NCBI GenBank assembly: GCA_003694465.1
Contig: RFKM01000351.1
Coordinates: forward strand, 1-6,041
Reading direction: 5' to 3'
Length of the DNA stretch: 6,041 bases
Source: Alphaproteobacteria bacterium
GTDB taxonomy: Bacteria > Pseudomonadota > Alphaproteobacteria > Rhodobacterales > Rhodobacteraceae
Shown: one piece after another, positions 1 to 6,041 of the stretch
Layout of the letters: every line of letters begins with the position of its first letter
Numbering within the stretch: the first letter of the stretch is position 1
Made by a program: the position numbers and the translations under genes
Notes under the pieces: generated by a model
The model's database searches: none
What the model was told of the DNA's origin: nothing
The model's input: the letters and a program-made list of their open reading frames with translations, nothing else

Positions 1-492
1 GATCGGGCCATGGGCCGAATAGTTGTAGGCGGTCGAGCCGGCCGGGGTCGCCACCAGCACACCGTCGCAGATCAGTTCGGCCATGCGCAACTTGCCGTCG
101 ACCGAGATCGACAGTTTCGCCGCCTGGCTGCCGGCCCGCAGCAGCGCAACCTCGTTGATCGCCAGCTTTTCGCGGATCTTGCCGTCGACGCAGGTCGCGC
201 GCATGCGCAGCGGGTTGATGACGGCAATTTCGGCCGCCGAAACCCGCTCGATCAGCCCCTCGGTGCGAAATTCGTTCATCAAGAAGCCGACGGTGCCGCG
301 GTTCATCCCGTAAACCGGTTTGCCGAGGTTCTGGCTGGCATGAAGCGTCTGCAGCATGAAGCCGTCGCCGCCAAGGGCCACGATCACGTCGGCCTCCTCG
401 AGCGGCACGTCGCCGTAGAGGGCCACGAGCTCGGCCCGGCTCGCTTGGGCGAGCGGGGCATCGGATGCGGCAAAATGCAGCTTCAGAGTCAT
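1..492 (-). CDS. nadK: NAD kinase, N-terminal part (cut by the window edge)
   Basis: Cytoplasmic NAD kinase, which phosphorylates NAD+ to NADP+ using ATP or polyphosphate. Translating the minus strand from the ATG at 492-490 gives 164 residues open to the window edge. The protein begins [16 protein letters not shown]. The diagnostic GGDG nucleotide-binding motif is at residues 41-44, the conserved NE pair at 113-114, and the glycine-rich [15 protein letters not shown] block at 149-163. The GGDG motif lies close to the N-terminus, as in the short (about 250-residue) alphaproteobacterial enzymes, so roughly the last third is missing. A purine-rich GAGGAAGA ribosome binding site lies just upstream of the start. 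The gene diverges from glyA. The family call is firm; the symbol nadK (also called ppnK) follows from the family. Confidence 0.95.
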   Translation of the reverse strand, partial: MTLKLHFAASDAPLAQASRAELVALYGDVPLEEADVIVALGGDGFMLQTLHASQNLGKPVYGMNRGTVGFLMNEFRTEGLIERVSAAEIAVINPLRMRATCVDGKIREKLAINEVALLRAGSQAAKLSISVDGKLRMAELICDGVLVATPAGSTAYNYSAHGPI

Positions 493-514
493 CTGTCTTC
501 CTCGTTGCCGGACC

Positions 515-540
515 CGGGCAGAAGACCACAGCTTTGCCCG
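515..540 (-). other. Hairpin in the nadK leader
   Basis: The arms are C515-A520 plus 522-524, paired with 532-534 plus 535-540. This gives a 9-bp stem (CGGGCA/TGCCCG and AAG/CTT) with one bulged G at 521 and a 7-base loop (525-531). It lies 23 bases upstream of the nadK start and would be in its mRNA if transcription starts further upstream. There is no U-run in either direction that would make it a standard terminator. A regulatory role is inference only; chance pairing in GC-rich DNA is possible. Confidence 0.3.
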
Positions 541-611
541 CCGCGCCAGTGCTGTCGCCCATGGTGGCAGTGTTGCCGCAAACGGGGCTTCCGCGCCGGC
601 GCGCTTTCCTC

Positions 612-617
612 TAGATG
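612..617 (+). promoter_or_regulatory. Candidate -10 box of glyA
   Basis: TAGATG follows a TTTCCTC stretch, 37 bases upstream of the glyA ATG. The same arrangement (TTTTTCC then TAGACT) occurs 38 bases before the ilvC ATG. CTAG is scarce in most proteobacterial coding DNA, which makes the match more notable. No good -35 hexamer is visible. Confidence 0.35.
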
Positions 618-648
618 GTCGGGCAACGCCATGCCACAGGAGTGTTCC

Positions 649-1941
649 ATGACCGACATTCGCGACGCCGGGTTCTTCACCGAAAGCCTCGAAACCCGCG
701 ACCCCGAGATTTTCGGCGCGATCCGCGGCGAGCTCAAGCGCCAGCAGGACGAAATCGAGCTGATCGCCTCGGAAAACATCGTCAGCCGCGCGGTGATGGA
801 GGCCCAAGGCTCGGTGATGACCAACAAATATGCCGAGGGCTACCCCGGGCGGCGCTATTATGGCGGGTGCGAATGGGTCGACGTGGCCGAAAACCTCGCC
901 ATCGAGCGGGCCAAACAGCTTTTCGGCTGCGCATTTGCCAATGTCCAACCCCATTCGGGCAGCCAGGCCAACCAGGGGGTGTTCAACGCCCTGCTCAAGC
1001 CGGGCGACACGATCCTCGGCATGAACCTTGCTTCCGGCGGCCACCTCACCCACGGCGCGCCGCCGAACCAGTCGGGCAAATGGTTCAATGCCGTCCAGTA
1101 TGGCGTGCGCAAGCAGGACAGCCTTGTCGATTACGACGAGATCGCCCGGCTTGCCGAAGAGCACCGCCCGAAACTGATCATCGCCGGCGGCTCGGCGATC
1201 CCGCGCCAGCTCGATTTCGCCCGTTTCCGCGAGATCGCCGATGCGGTCGGCGCGCTCCTGATGGTCGACATGGCGCATTTCGCCGGGCTGGTGGCGGCGG
1301 GCGAACACCCCTCGCCCTTCCCCCATGCCGACGTTGCCACCACCACCACCCACAAGACGCTGCGCGGCCCGCGCGGCGGCATGATCCTGACCAATGACGA
1401 GACGATCGCCAAGAAGGTCAATTCGGCCATCTTCCCCGGCATCCAGGGCGGCCCGCTGATGCATGTGATCGCGGCCAAGGCGGTGGCCTTCGGCGAAGCC
1501 CTGCGCCCGGAATTCAAGGCCTACCAGAAACAGGTGCGCGCCAATGCCGTGGCCCTTGCCGACCAGCTCATGAAGGGCGGGCTCGACATCGTCACCGGCG
1601 GCACCGACACCCATGTGATGCTCGTCGATCTGCGCCCGAAAGGGGTGAAGGGCAATGCCACCGAAAAGGCCCTCGGGCGCGCCCATATCACTACCAACAA
1701 GAACGGCATCCCGTTCGATCCGGAAAAGCCGACGGTGACTTCGGGGATCCGCCTCGGCACCCCGGCCGGCACCACCCGCGGCTTCGGCGAGGCGGAGTTC
1801 CGCGAGATTGGCGATCTGATCGTCGAGGTGATCGACGGGCTGGCGGCAAACGGCGAAGAGGGGAACGGCGCCGTCGAAAAGGCGGTGCAGGCGAAAGTCG
1901 CCGATCTCTGCGCCCGCTTCCCGATCTACCCGGAAGGCTGA
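649..1941 (+). CDS. glyA: Serine hydroxymethyltransferase
   Basis: PLP enzyme that converts serine and tetrahydrofolate to glycine and 5,10-methylene-tetrahydrofolate in the cytoplasm, the main source of one-carbon units. The product is 430 residues, a normal length for the family. Seen in the sequence: [11 protein letters not shown] (36-46), the [15 protein letters not shown] signature (61-75), VDMAH with D207 and H210 (206-210), and [14 protein letters not shown] (231-244) with the PLP lysine K236. These sites are offset by a constant seven residues from E. coli D200, H203 and K229. The ATG at 649 was chosen because AGGAG (638-642) lies six bases before it and the protein then begins like its relatives. 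The reading frame stays open far upstream, including an ATG at 631, but that part is antisense to nadK. No clear U-tailed terminator follows the stop. Confidence 0.97.
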   Translation: MTDIRDAGFFTESLETRDPEIFGAIRGELKRQQDEIELIASENIVSRAVMEAQGSVMTNKYAEGYPGRRYYGGCEWVDVAENLAIERAKQLFGCAFANVQPHSGSQANQGVFNALLKPGDTILGMNLASGGHLTHGAPPNQSGKWFNAVQYGVRKQDSLVDYDEIARLAEEHRPKLIIAGGSAIPRQLDFARFREIADAVGALLMVDMAHFAGLVAAGEHPSPFPHADVATTTTHKTLRGPRGGMILTNDETIAKKVNSAIFPGIQGGPLMHVIAAKAVAFGEALRPEFKAYQKQVRANAVALADQLMKGGLDIVTGGTDTHVMLVDLRPKGVKGNATEKALGRAHITTNKNGIPFDPEKPTVTSGIRLGTPAGTTRGFGEAEFREIGDLIVEVIDGLAANGEEGNGAVEKAVQAKVADLCARFPIYPEG

Positions 1942-1999
1942 CGCCTCTGGCAGGCGGCAGTCACGGACGGCGCAGCGGCGCATTTGCGCGAATGGCGGA

Positions 2000-2022
2000 A
2001 CCCGCTCGGCCCGGGGGCGGGT
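2000..2022. other. GC-rich hairpin downstream of glyA
   Basis: ACCCGC (2000-2005) pairs with GCGGGT (2017-2022) around an 11-base GC-rich loop, 58 bases after the glyA stop. No T-run follows on either strand, so it is at best a weak or factor-assisted transcript end, and may simply reflect base composition. Confidence 0.2.
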
Positions 2023-2035
2023 GAACCCACGCATC

Positions 2036-2052
2036 CGGAGTCGTGGACTCCG
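2036..2052. repeat. Dyad CGGAGTC-GTG-GACTCCG, possible outlying repeat unit
   Basis: The 7-bp arms are perfect and flank a 3-base centre. The surrounding bases from 2028 (CCACGC before the arm and TCGTGG across the centre) resemble the flanks of the palindromic repeats further right, as if this were a diverged member with its own symmetric core. It could also act as the stem of a glyA transcript end, but there is no U-tail. Confidence 0.4.
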
Positions 2053-2094
2053 AGCGGAATGCGGGCGCGCGGACCCGGTGTTTTGCGGATTCAA

Positions 2095-2129
2095 TCGTCG
2101 CGGCGCAAGCGCATGAGACGCCGCGACGA
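2095..2129. other. 11-bp perfect hairpin
   Basis: TCGTCGCGGCG (2095-2105) and CGCCGCGACGA (2119-2129) are exact inverse complements separated by 13 bases. It is the longest uninterrupted stem I saw in the spacer and lies just left of the repeat array. No T-run follows on either strand. It may be part of a small structured RNA, a transcript 3' end, or the edge of a repeat element; the sequence does not decide. Confidence 0.5.
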
Positions 2130-2130
2130 C

Positions 2131-2149
2131 CCACGCCAATCCAGAACCG
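2131..2149. repeat. Degenerate core copy directly before unit 1
   Basis: CCACGCCAATCCAGAACCG resembles the core of the array with its CCACG flank, differing at four or five of 19 positions, and sits 21 bp before the first perfect core. It has lost the dyad symmetry. It is either a decayed copy or a short partial duplication. Confidence 0.4.
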
Positions 2150-2151
2150 AC

Positions 2152-2173
2152 CCACGCGAATCTAGATTCGTAG
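2152..2173. repeat. Repeat core 1 (palindrome)
   Basis: CCACG, then the palindrome CGAATCTAGATTCG (2157-2170), then TAG. This is the leftmost intact core and contains TCTAGA at its centre. Confidence 0.8.
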
Positions 2174-2240
2174 ATCCGGGCGTGCCGCTACCAAACCTCG
2201 CGTGGCTTCGGAGCGTGCGTCCGGTTGAAACGCTGCAAAG

Positions 2241-2274
2241 TTGCAAACCACGCGAATCTAGATTCGTGGGTTCG
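2241..2274. repeat. Repeat core 2 (palindrome)
   Basis: The palindrome is at 2253-2266 inside a 29-base stretch (2241-2269) identical to 2434-2462. With the next bases (RTTCG) the match extends to 34 positions with one difference. The flanks AACCA and TGGGTT extend the symmetry with small bulges. Confidence 0.85.
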
Positions 2275-2344
2275 GGCGTGCTGCGACCTCCGCCCACGCG
2301 CCGCGCGTGCCGATGGGTCTCGCGGGCGGCTTGAAACGCAACAA

Positions 2345-2372
2345 CCTATGCGAATCTGGTGTCCAGGATTCG
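2345..2372. repeat. Repeat core 3 (diverged but still symmetric)
   Basis: In phase with the other units, this core keeps CGAATC (2351-2356) and GATTCG (2367-2372) but has replaced the TAGA centre. TGG (2357-2359) and CCA (2363-2365) now pair around TGT, with one bulged G at 2366. That makes a 9-bp stem with a 3-base loop, more hairpin-like than the intact cores. Confidence 0.65.
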
Positions 2373-2433
2373 GTTGGCCCGCGTCCAAACTTCGCGCGGC
2401 TTCAGACTTTGGACGGATCGCCGGGCGGCAAAT

Positions 2434-2467
2434 TTGCAAACCACGCGAATCTAGATTCGTGGATTCG
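2434..2467. repeat. Repeat core 4 (palindrome), last of the array
   Basis: The palindrome is at 2446-2459, preceded by TTGCAAACCACG and followed by TGGATTCG. The DNA to its right no longer matches the inter-core sequence of the other units, so the array ends here or just beyond. Confidence 0.85.
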
Positions 2468-2486
2468 CCGGGGACGCTCTGCGGCC

Positions 2487-2513
2487 AATTGCACGCAATT
2501 CGCTTCGCGAATT
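2487..2513. promoter_or_regulatory. Overlapping AATT inverted repeats, possible operator
   Basis: AATTGC (2487-2492) and GCAATT (2495-2500) form one perfect dyad. The right half then serves as the left arm of a second: AATTCGC (2497-2503) with GCGAATT (2507-2513) around TTC. These AT-containing half-sites stand out in GC-rich DNA and lie 155-181 bases upstream of the arsR-type start. ArsR-family repressors bind dyads of this size, but the distance is larger than usual, so an operator role is a guess. Confidence 0.3.
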
Positions 2514-2667
2514 CATCCGGAAATCAACCGGCGCACGCGCCGAACGGAGGGCCGCGCCGGCTCTCCTCCACGCGCTCTGCGCAGCCCCGACCCTAATCGC
2601 ATTTTCGTTAACGCTCTGGAAGGCAACTTCGTCCGATACTGGCCCTGCCAAACGGAGTAGAACGCCC

Positions 2668-3012
2668 ATGCTCAGCAACCAGTCCCTTGCCGAAACCTTC
2701 GAGGCCCTCGCGCATCCGCGGCGTCTTCTGATCGCCGGCATTCTCGCAAAAAACCCCGAAGCCGGACGGTCTCTCATCGACCTGCAACGCGTCACCGGGT
2801 TGAGCGAGTCGTCTCTCACGCATCATGTCCGGGTCATGGAACGCGCCGGCGTGCTCGTCCGCCAGCGCAAGGGCGCGGTGGTCACCCACCGCCTGCACCC
2901 CGGACCGCTCCATCAGGCCATTGCCCAGGTGGAAGCCCTGCTGCGTCCACCGTCCCGACCGGCACTCCACCCCGCCCCCTTCACAGCGGCCCGGGCCGGC
3001 GCTCCTCACTGA
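2668..3012 (+). CDS. ArsR/SmtB-type winged-helix transcriptional regulator
   Basis: A 114-residue predicted DNA-binding repressor of the ArsR fold. Seen: FEALAHPRRLLIAGIL (11-26), the family's opening helix with the typical A-HP-R pattern; a helix-turn-helix around LIDLQRVTGLSESSLTHHVR (36-55), in which SSLTHHVRVME is the recognition helix; then the wing VLVRQRKGAVVTHRL (62-76). The protein has no cysteine, so the thiolate metal sites of classical arsenic or cadmium/lead sensors are absent and its signal cannot be told. Residues 92-114 form a proline/alanine-rich tail with no match to the core fold. GGAG at 2654-2657 precedes the ATG by 10 bases. The last 32 bases overlap the end of the convergent lrp-type gene. 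The effector and targets are unknown. Confidence 0.82.
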   Translation: MLSNQSLAETFEALAHPRRLLIAGILAKNPEAGRSLIDLQRVTGLSESSLTHHVRVMERAGVLVRQRKGAVVTHRLHPGPLHQAIAQVEALLRPPSRPALHPAPFTAARAGAPH

Positions 3013-3436
3013 GCAGGACGTTGGCCTCGATGTCGCCGGCGCCGGGCAGGGTCATGATCCGGCGCCGCAGGACGCGTTCGAAATCGGCAAGGTCGCGGGC
3101 GACGACCCGCAGGCGGTAGTCGTAGCGCCCGAGCACGTGGTGCACGAGCTGCACCTCGGGAATCGCCCGAACCGCGCGCTCGAAATCCTCGTGGCTGGCC
3201 CGGCCCTTCGTGGCCAGTTTCACGCCCAGAAAAACCGTCACCCCGAAGCCGAGCGCCGGGCCGTCAAGCTCGACCCGGCTGCCCTTCAGCACCCCGGCGT
3301 CGCGCAGCCGTCGGATGCGCCGCCAGGCCGCCGGTTGCGAAAGCCCCAGCCGGCGCCCCAACGCCCCGGCCGACAGGCGACCATCTTCGACCAGCGCCCG
3401 GAGGAGGGCGCGGTCCGTCTCGTCGAGCCCGGTCAT
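2981..3436 (-). CDS. Lrp/AsnC family transcriptional regulator, second gene of the pair
   Basis: A 151-residue protein with the full Lrp/AsnC plan. It has an N-terminal helix-turn-helix (about 8-50: LDETDRALLRALVEDGR, then LGRRLGLSQPAAWRRIRRLRDAGVL) and a C-terminal RAM effector domain (about 63-142) with the typical GRYDYRLRVVARD segment at 103-115. Such proteins form octamer-like assemblies and answer to amino acids. Its ATG (3436-3434) overlaps the stop of the first lrp gene (3435-3433) as ATGA, so the two are probably translationally coupled and made together. The tail overlaps the convergent arsR-type gene by 32 bp. The amino acid sensed is not evident. It shares the plan but only moderate sequence with its partner, so it is an old paralogue rather than a recent duplicate. 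Confidence 0.92.
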   Translation of the reverse strand: MTGLDETDRALLRALVEDGRLSAGALGRRLGLSQPAAWRRIRRLRDAGVLKGSRVELDGPALGFGVTVFLGVKLATKGRASHEDFERAVRAIPEVQLVHHVLGRYDYRLRVVARDLADFERVLRRRIMTLPGAGDIEANVLLSEERRPGPL

Positions 3437-3891
3437 AGCGGCAGCGCCGGGTCGTCGGCGATCACCGCGACCTGCATCAGCGCCTCGACATCGGCGATAT
3501 GCGGCAGGGTCAGGATCTTCTCGCGGTAGATCGCCTGGTAATGGGCCATGTCGCGCGCGATCACGTGCAGGCGCACGTCCACCCGGCCGAGAAACGTCTG
3601 GATCTCGGTCACTTCCGGCACCGCGCGCGCGGCTTCCAGAAAGTCATCGAAGGCCCGCGGGTCGGTCTTGTCGAGGGTGAAGCGCAGGCTCACCTCGACC
3701 TCCCAGCCCAGCGCGGCCCAGTCGATCTGCGCATGCAGGCCGCGCAGGATACCGGCGCGTTCCAGCCGATCGAGCCGGCGCGAACAGGTTGCCGGGGTGA
3801 CGCCGGCGAGCTCGGCAAGTTCGTTGACCCCAAGATCGGGCGCGGCCTGCAGGCGCCGCAAGATCCGCCGGTCGGTATCGTCGATGCGCAT
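3433..3891 (-). CDS. Lrp/AsnC family transcriptional regulator, first gene of the pair
   Basis: A 152-residue Lrp/AsnC regulator. The N-terminal helix-turn-helix includes IDDTDRRILRRLQ (3-15) and LAELAGVTPATCSRRLDRLERAGIL (25-49). A RAM ligand-binding domain follows (about 65-145), with LGRVDVRLHVIARD at 101-114, where the usual aromatic residues of the G-x-Y/F-D-Y/L pattern are replaced by valine. That could change ligand preference. AAAGGCG lies before the ATG at 3891-3889. The gene is divergent from ilvC, with a symmetric AATTC-TG-GAATT site in between, the classic arrangement for a regulator acting on itself and a branched-chain amino acid gene. That regulatory link is inferred from position, not shown. 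Confidence 0.92.
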   Translation of the reverse strand: MRIDDTDRRILRRLQAAPDLGVNELAELAGVTPATCSRRLDRLERAGILRGLHAQIDWAALGWEVEVSLRFTLDKTDPRAFDDFLEAARAVPEVTEIQTFLGRVDVRLHVIARDMAHYQAIYREKILTLPHIADVEALMQVAVIADDPALPL

Positions 3892-3911
3892 GAATTTTTC
3901 GCCTTTCGGCT

Positions 3912-5044
<1,133 letters not shown>

Positions 5045-5069
5045 CCGCCGGTCGGATCGAACGAGAAAG

Positions 5070-5102
5070 GGGGCAGGCCCGCGGGTCTGCCCCTTGTCAT
5101 TT
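5070..5102 (+). terminator. Intrinsic terminator of ilvC
   Basis: GGGGCAGGCCC (5070-5080) and GGGTCTGCCCC (5083-5093) form a nearly perfect stem with one G-T wobble and a very tight loop, followed by the T-rich TTGTCATTT (5094-5102). It starts 25 bases after the ilvC stop and should separate ilvC from the peptidase gene. Confidence 0.85.
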
Positions 5103-5122
5103 CGCGCGGCCGTGCCACCTTG
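5094..5122 (+). promoter_or_regulatory. Candidate promoter of the peptidase gene
   Basis: TTGTCA (5094-5099) is a good -35-like hexamer. Seventeen bases later comes ACCTTG (5117-5122), a poor -10. The -35 would overlap the tail of the ilvC terminator. A separate promoter is expected here because the terminator precedes the gene, but the exact site is uncertain. Confidence 0.3.
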
Positions 5123-5149
5123 GCAGGAGCACGTAACAGGAGAGCAAAG

Positions 5150-6001
5150 ATGCAGGGCACGCCGACAGGCTTTTCGATCATGGACATCTTCTGGCTGCTG
5201 TTCATCCTCTCGGCCTTCCAGCCGATGATCACACGCCGCCTGCTCGACCGGATGCGCCAGCGCCAGATCGCGGCGATGGAGCGCGCCCGGAGCTCGCGGG
5301 TGATCCTGCTCGTGCATCGGCAGGAAACCATGAGCTTTCTCGGCTTCCCGCTCATGCGCTACATCGACATCAACGATTCCGAGGAGATCCTGCGCGTCAT
5401 CCACGCCACCCCCGACGACACGCCGATCGACATCGTCCTGCATACCCCGGGGGGAATGGTCATTGCCGCGACCCAGATCGCCCTTGCGCTGAAGGCCCAC
5501 AAGGGGCGGGTGACGGTGTTCGTTCCGCATTTCGCCATGTCGGGCGGAACGCTGATCGCGCTTGCCGCCGACGAGGTGGTGATGAGCCCCCATGCCACCC
5601 TCGGCCCGATCGACCCGCAGCTCGGCCAGACCCCGGCGGCCTCGCTGCAGGTGGTGCTCGAGAAGAAGAACATCAACGACATCGACGATGCGACGATCGT
5701 TCAGGCCGACCAGGGCGCCAAGGCGATCGCCCAGGTGCAGGCGACGGCGATGAAGCTTCTTGCCGGGAAGATGGACGAAGAGCGCGCGCGGGAGATCGCC
5801 GTCACCCTCAGCGAGGGGCGTTGGACGCACGACTACCCGATCTTCTGCGACGAGGCCCGCGAACTCGGGCTTCCGGTCAGCACCGAGATTCCCGAGCAGG
5901 TTCTGAAGATGATGACGCTCTACCCGCAGCCCACCCAGCGCACGCCGAGCGTCGAATACCTGCCGCATCCGCCGGCCAGCGGCGGCGGGCGCTCGCACTG
6001 A
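5150..6001 (+). CDS. Membrane-anchored Clp-fold serine peptidase (SDH/SppA-like)
   Basis: A 283-residue protein. Residues 9-27 (from SIMDIFWLLFILSAF) form one hydrophobic segment, followed by the basic RRLLDRMRQRQ (29-39). By the positive-inside rule this places the catalytic domain in the cytoplasm. The rest is a ClpP/crotonase-type fold: an IDIVLHTPGG oxyanion block (93-102), then HFAMSGGTLIALAADEVVMS (127-146) with the probable nucleophile S131, and HATLGPIDPQLG (148-159). This pattern fits the serine dehydrogenase proteinase (SDH) group related to SppA. The substrate is unknown and the second catalytic residue cannot be fixed by eye; H98 and nearby lysines are options. The ATG at 5150 was chosen for AGGAGAG (5138-5144). 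The frame opens earlier at a TTG (5120), which lacks support. The tail from about 258 is proline/glycine-rich and looks disordered. Confidence 0.85.
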   Translation: MQGTPTGFSIMDIFWLLFILSAFQPMITRRLLDRMRQRQIAAMERARSSRVILLVHRQETMSFLGFPLMRYIDINDSEEILRVIHATPDDTPIDIVLHTPGGMVIAATQIALALKAHKGRVTVFVPHFAMSGGTLIALAADEVVMSPHATLGPIDPQLGQTPAASLQVVLEKKNINDIDDATIVQADQGAKAIAQVQATAMKLLAGKMDEERAREIAVTLSEGRWTHDYPIFCDEARELGLPVSTEIPEQVLKMMTLYPQPTQRTPSVEYLPHPPASGGGRSH

Positions 6002-6041
6002 CGAACAGGGCCCGCCCGGCCCAGACGCGCGCCCCGCTGGA

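Larger units (their letters stand above)
493..648. promoter_or_regulatory. Divergent nadK/glyA intergenic region
   Basis: This 156-bp spacer must hold the start signals for both leftward nadK and rightward glyA. On the glyA side, a TAGATG box at 612-617 (inside TCTAGA at 610-615) lies 37 bases before the ATG and is a possible -10 element; the best -35 at 18-bp spacing, CTTCCG (588-593), is poor. A 12-bp palindrome CGCGCCGGCGCG occupies 592-603. On the nadK side a hairpin at 515-540 would fall in the leader. I saw no known riboswitch fold. Confidence 0.5.
2131..2467. repeat. Diverged ~96-bp tandem repeat array with palindromic cores
   Basis: The core starts CGAATCT recur at 2157, 2253, 2351 and 2446, spacings of 96, 98 and 95 bp. 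Three of them carry the perfect 14-bp palindrome CGAATCTAGATTCG with CCACG before it and TRG after it. The DNA between cores is also related. Positions 2170-2192 match 2266-2288 at 18 of 23 bases. Positions 2192-2212 match 2386-2406 at 18 of 21, all three differences being transitions, and each block starts 35 bases after its core start. The 29 bases at 2241-2269 are identical to 2434-2462. Spacings are not multiples of three, so this is not a coding repeat. It is not CRISPR, because the intervening DNA is itself repeated. The role is unknown; a protein-binding array, REP/BIME-like element or non-autonomous mobile remnant are all open. Confidence 0.8.
1942..2667. other. Gene-free spacer between glyA and the arsR-type gene
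   Basis: This 726-bp stretch carries no credible gene. Open frames on both strands are short, mutually overlapping, lack ribosome binding sites and translate to arginine/proline-rich sequence with no known motif. It holds hairpins near its left end (2000-2022, 2036-2052, 2095-2129), an array of ~96-bp palindrome-marked repeats (about 2131-2467), AATT-containing inverted repeats (2487-2513), and the upstream region of the arsR-type gene. It is long for this otherwise compact gene arrangement. Confidence 0.8.

Noticed and set aside
10..648. Open frame continuing upstream of glyA as a 213-residue N-terminal extension
   Set aside because: It is antisense to nadK, has no family similarity, and the ATG at 649 has a well-placed AGGAG and the normal SHMT N-terminus.
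493..648. Glycine or SAM-type riboswitch before glyA
   Set aside because: No matching conserved core was recognised, and the leader after the candidate -10 box would be only about 30 bases.
1337..1353. Run of ACC trinucleotides
   Set aside because: It encodes the conserved TTTTH before the PLP lysine of GlyA, so it is explained by the protein.
2152..2467. CRISPR array
   Set aside because: Only three intact cores, spacers of about 70 bp that are related to one another, and no cas genes nearby.
2131..2467. Insertion sequence or transposon
   Set aside because: No transposase frame, no bounding terminal inverted repeats and no target-site duplication could be seen. A non-autonomous remnant is possible but unproven.
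2091..2660. Several overlapping small open frames in the repeat region on both strands
   Set aside because: No ribosome binding sites, no motifs, and repeat spacings of 96, 98 and 95 bp do not keep a frame. Repeated peptide words such as ESRF and NLDS only reflect the DNA repeat.

Overview
The window looks like ordinary chromosomal DNA from a GC-rich alphaproteobacterium, most probably a member of the Rhodobacteraceae (Rhodobacter/Rhodovulum/Paracoccus-like). The basis is the strong G/C third-position bias, the short NAD kinase diverging from glyA, a class I IlvC next to tandem Lrp/AsnC regulators, and clear AGGAG-type ribosome binding sites. The genus is inferred from general gene-order knowledge, not from a search.

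Layout. At 1-492 (minus) lies the N-terminal part of an NAD kinase that runs off the left edge. It diverges across a 156-bp spacer from glyA (649-1941, plus; serine hydroxymethyltransferase). A 726-bp gene-free stretch follows (1942-2667). It carries an array of diverged ~96-bp tandem units, each marked by a dyad; three of these have the 14-bp palindrome CGAATCTAGATTCG. Other hairpins and inverted repeats lie around the array. A small ArsR-type winged-helix regulator (2668-3012, plus) comes next and overlaps tail-to-tail with a leftward two-gene operon of Lrp/AsnC regulators (3891-3433 and 3436-2981, joined by an ATGA overlap). That operon diverges across 130 bp from ilvC (4022-5044, plus; ketol-acid reductoisomerase). 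ilvC ends in a good intrinsic terminator (5070-5102). Last is a membrane-anchored Clp/crotonase-fold serine peptidase of the SDH/SppA-like group (5150-6001, plus).

How the genes may work together. GlyA makes glycine and one-carbon units from serine. IlvC carries out the second step of valine/isoleucine synthesis. The paired Lrp-type regulators are placed to control themselves and the divergent ilvC in response to amino acids. An AATTC-TG-GAATT dyad in front of the lrp operon is a candidate operator. A TAGA-containing box sits 37-38 bases before the ATG of both glyA and ilvC, which suggests similar promoters.

The genes are all recognisable families. The least explained part is the repeat array at about 2028-2467. 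Two of its units have lost the common sequence but kept a dyad, which hints that the folded or symmetric shape matters. I found no convincing new multi-gene system.
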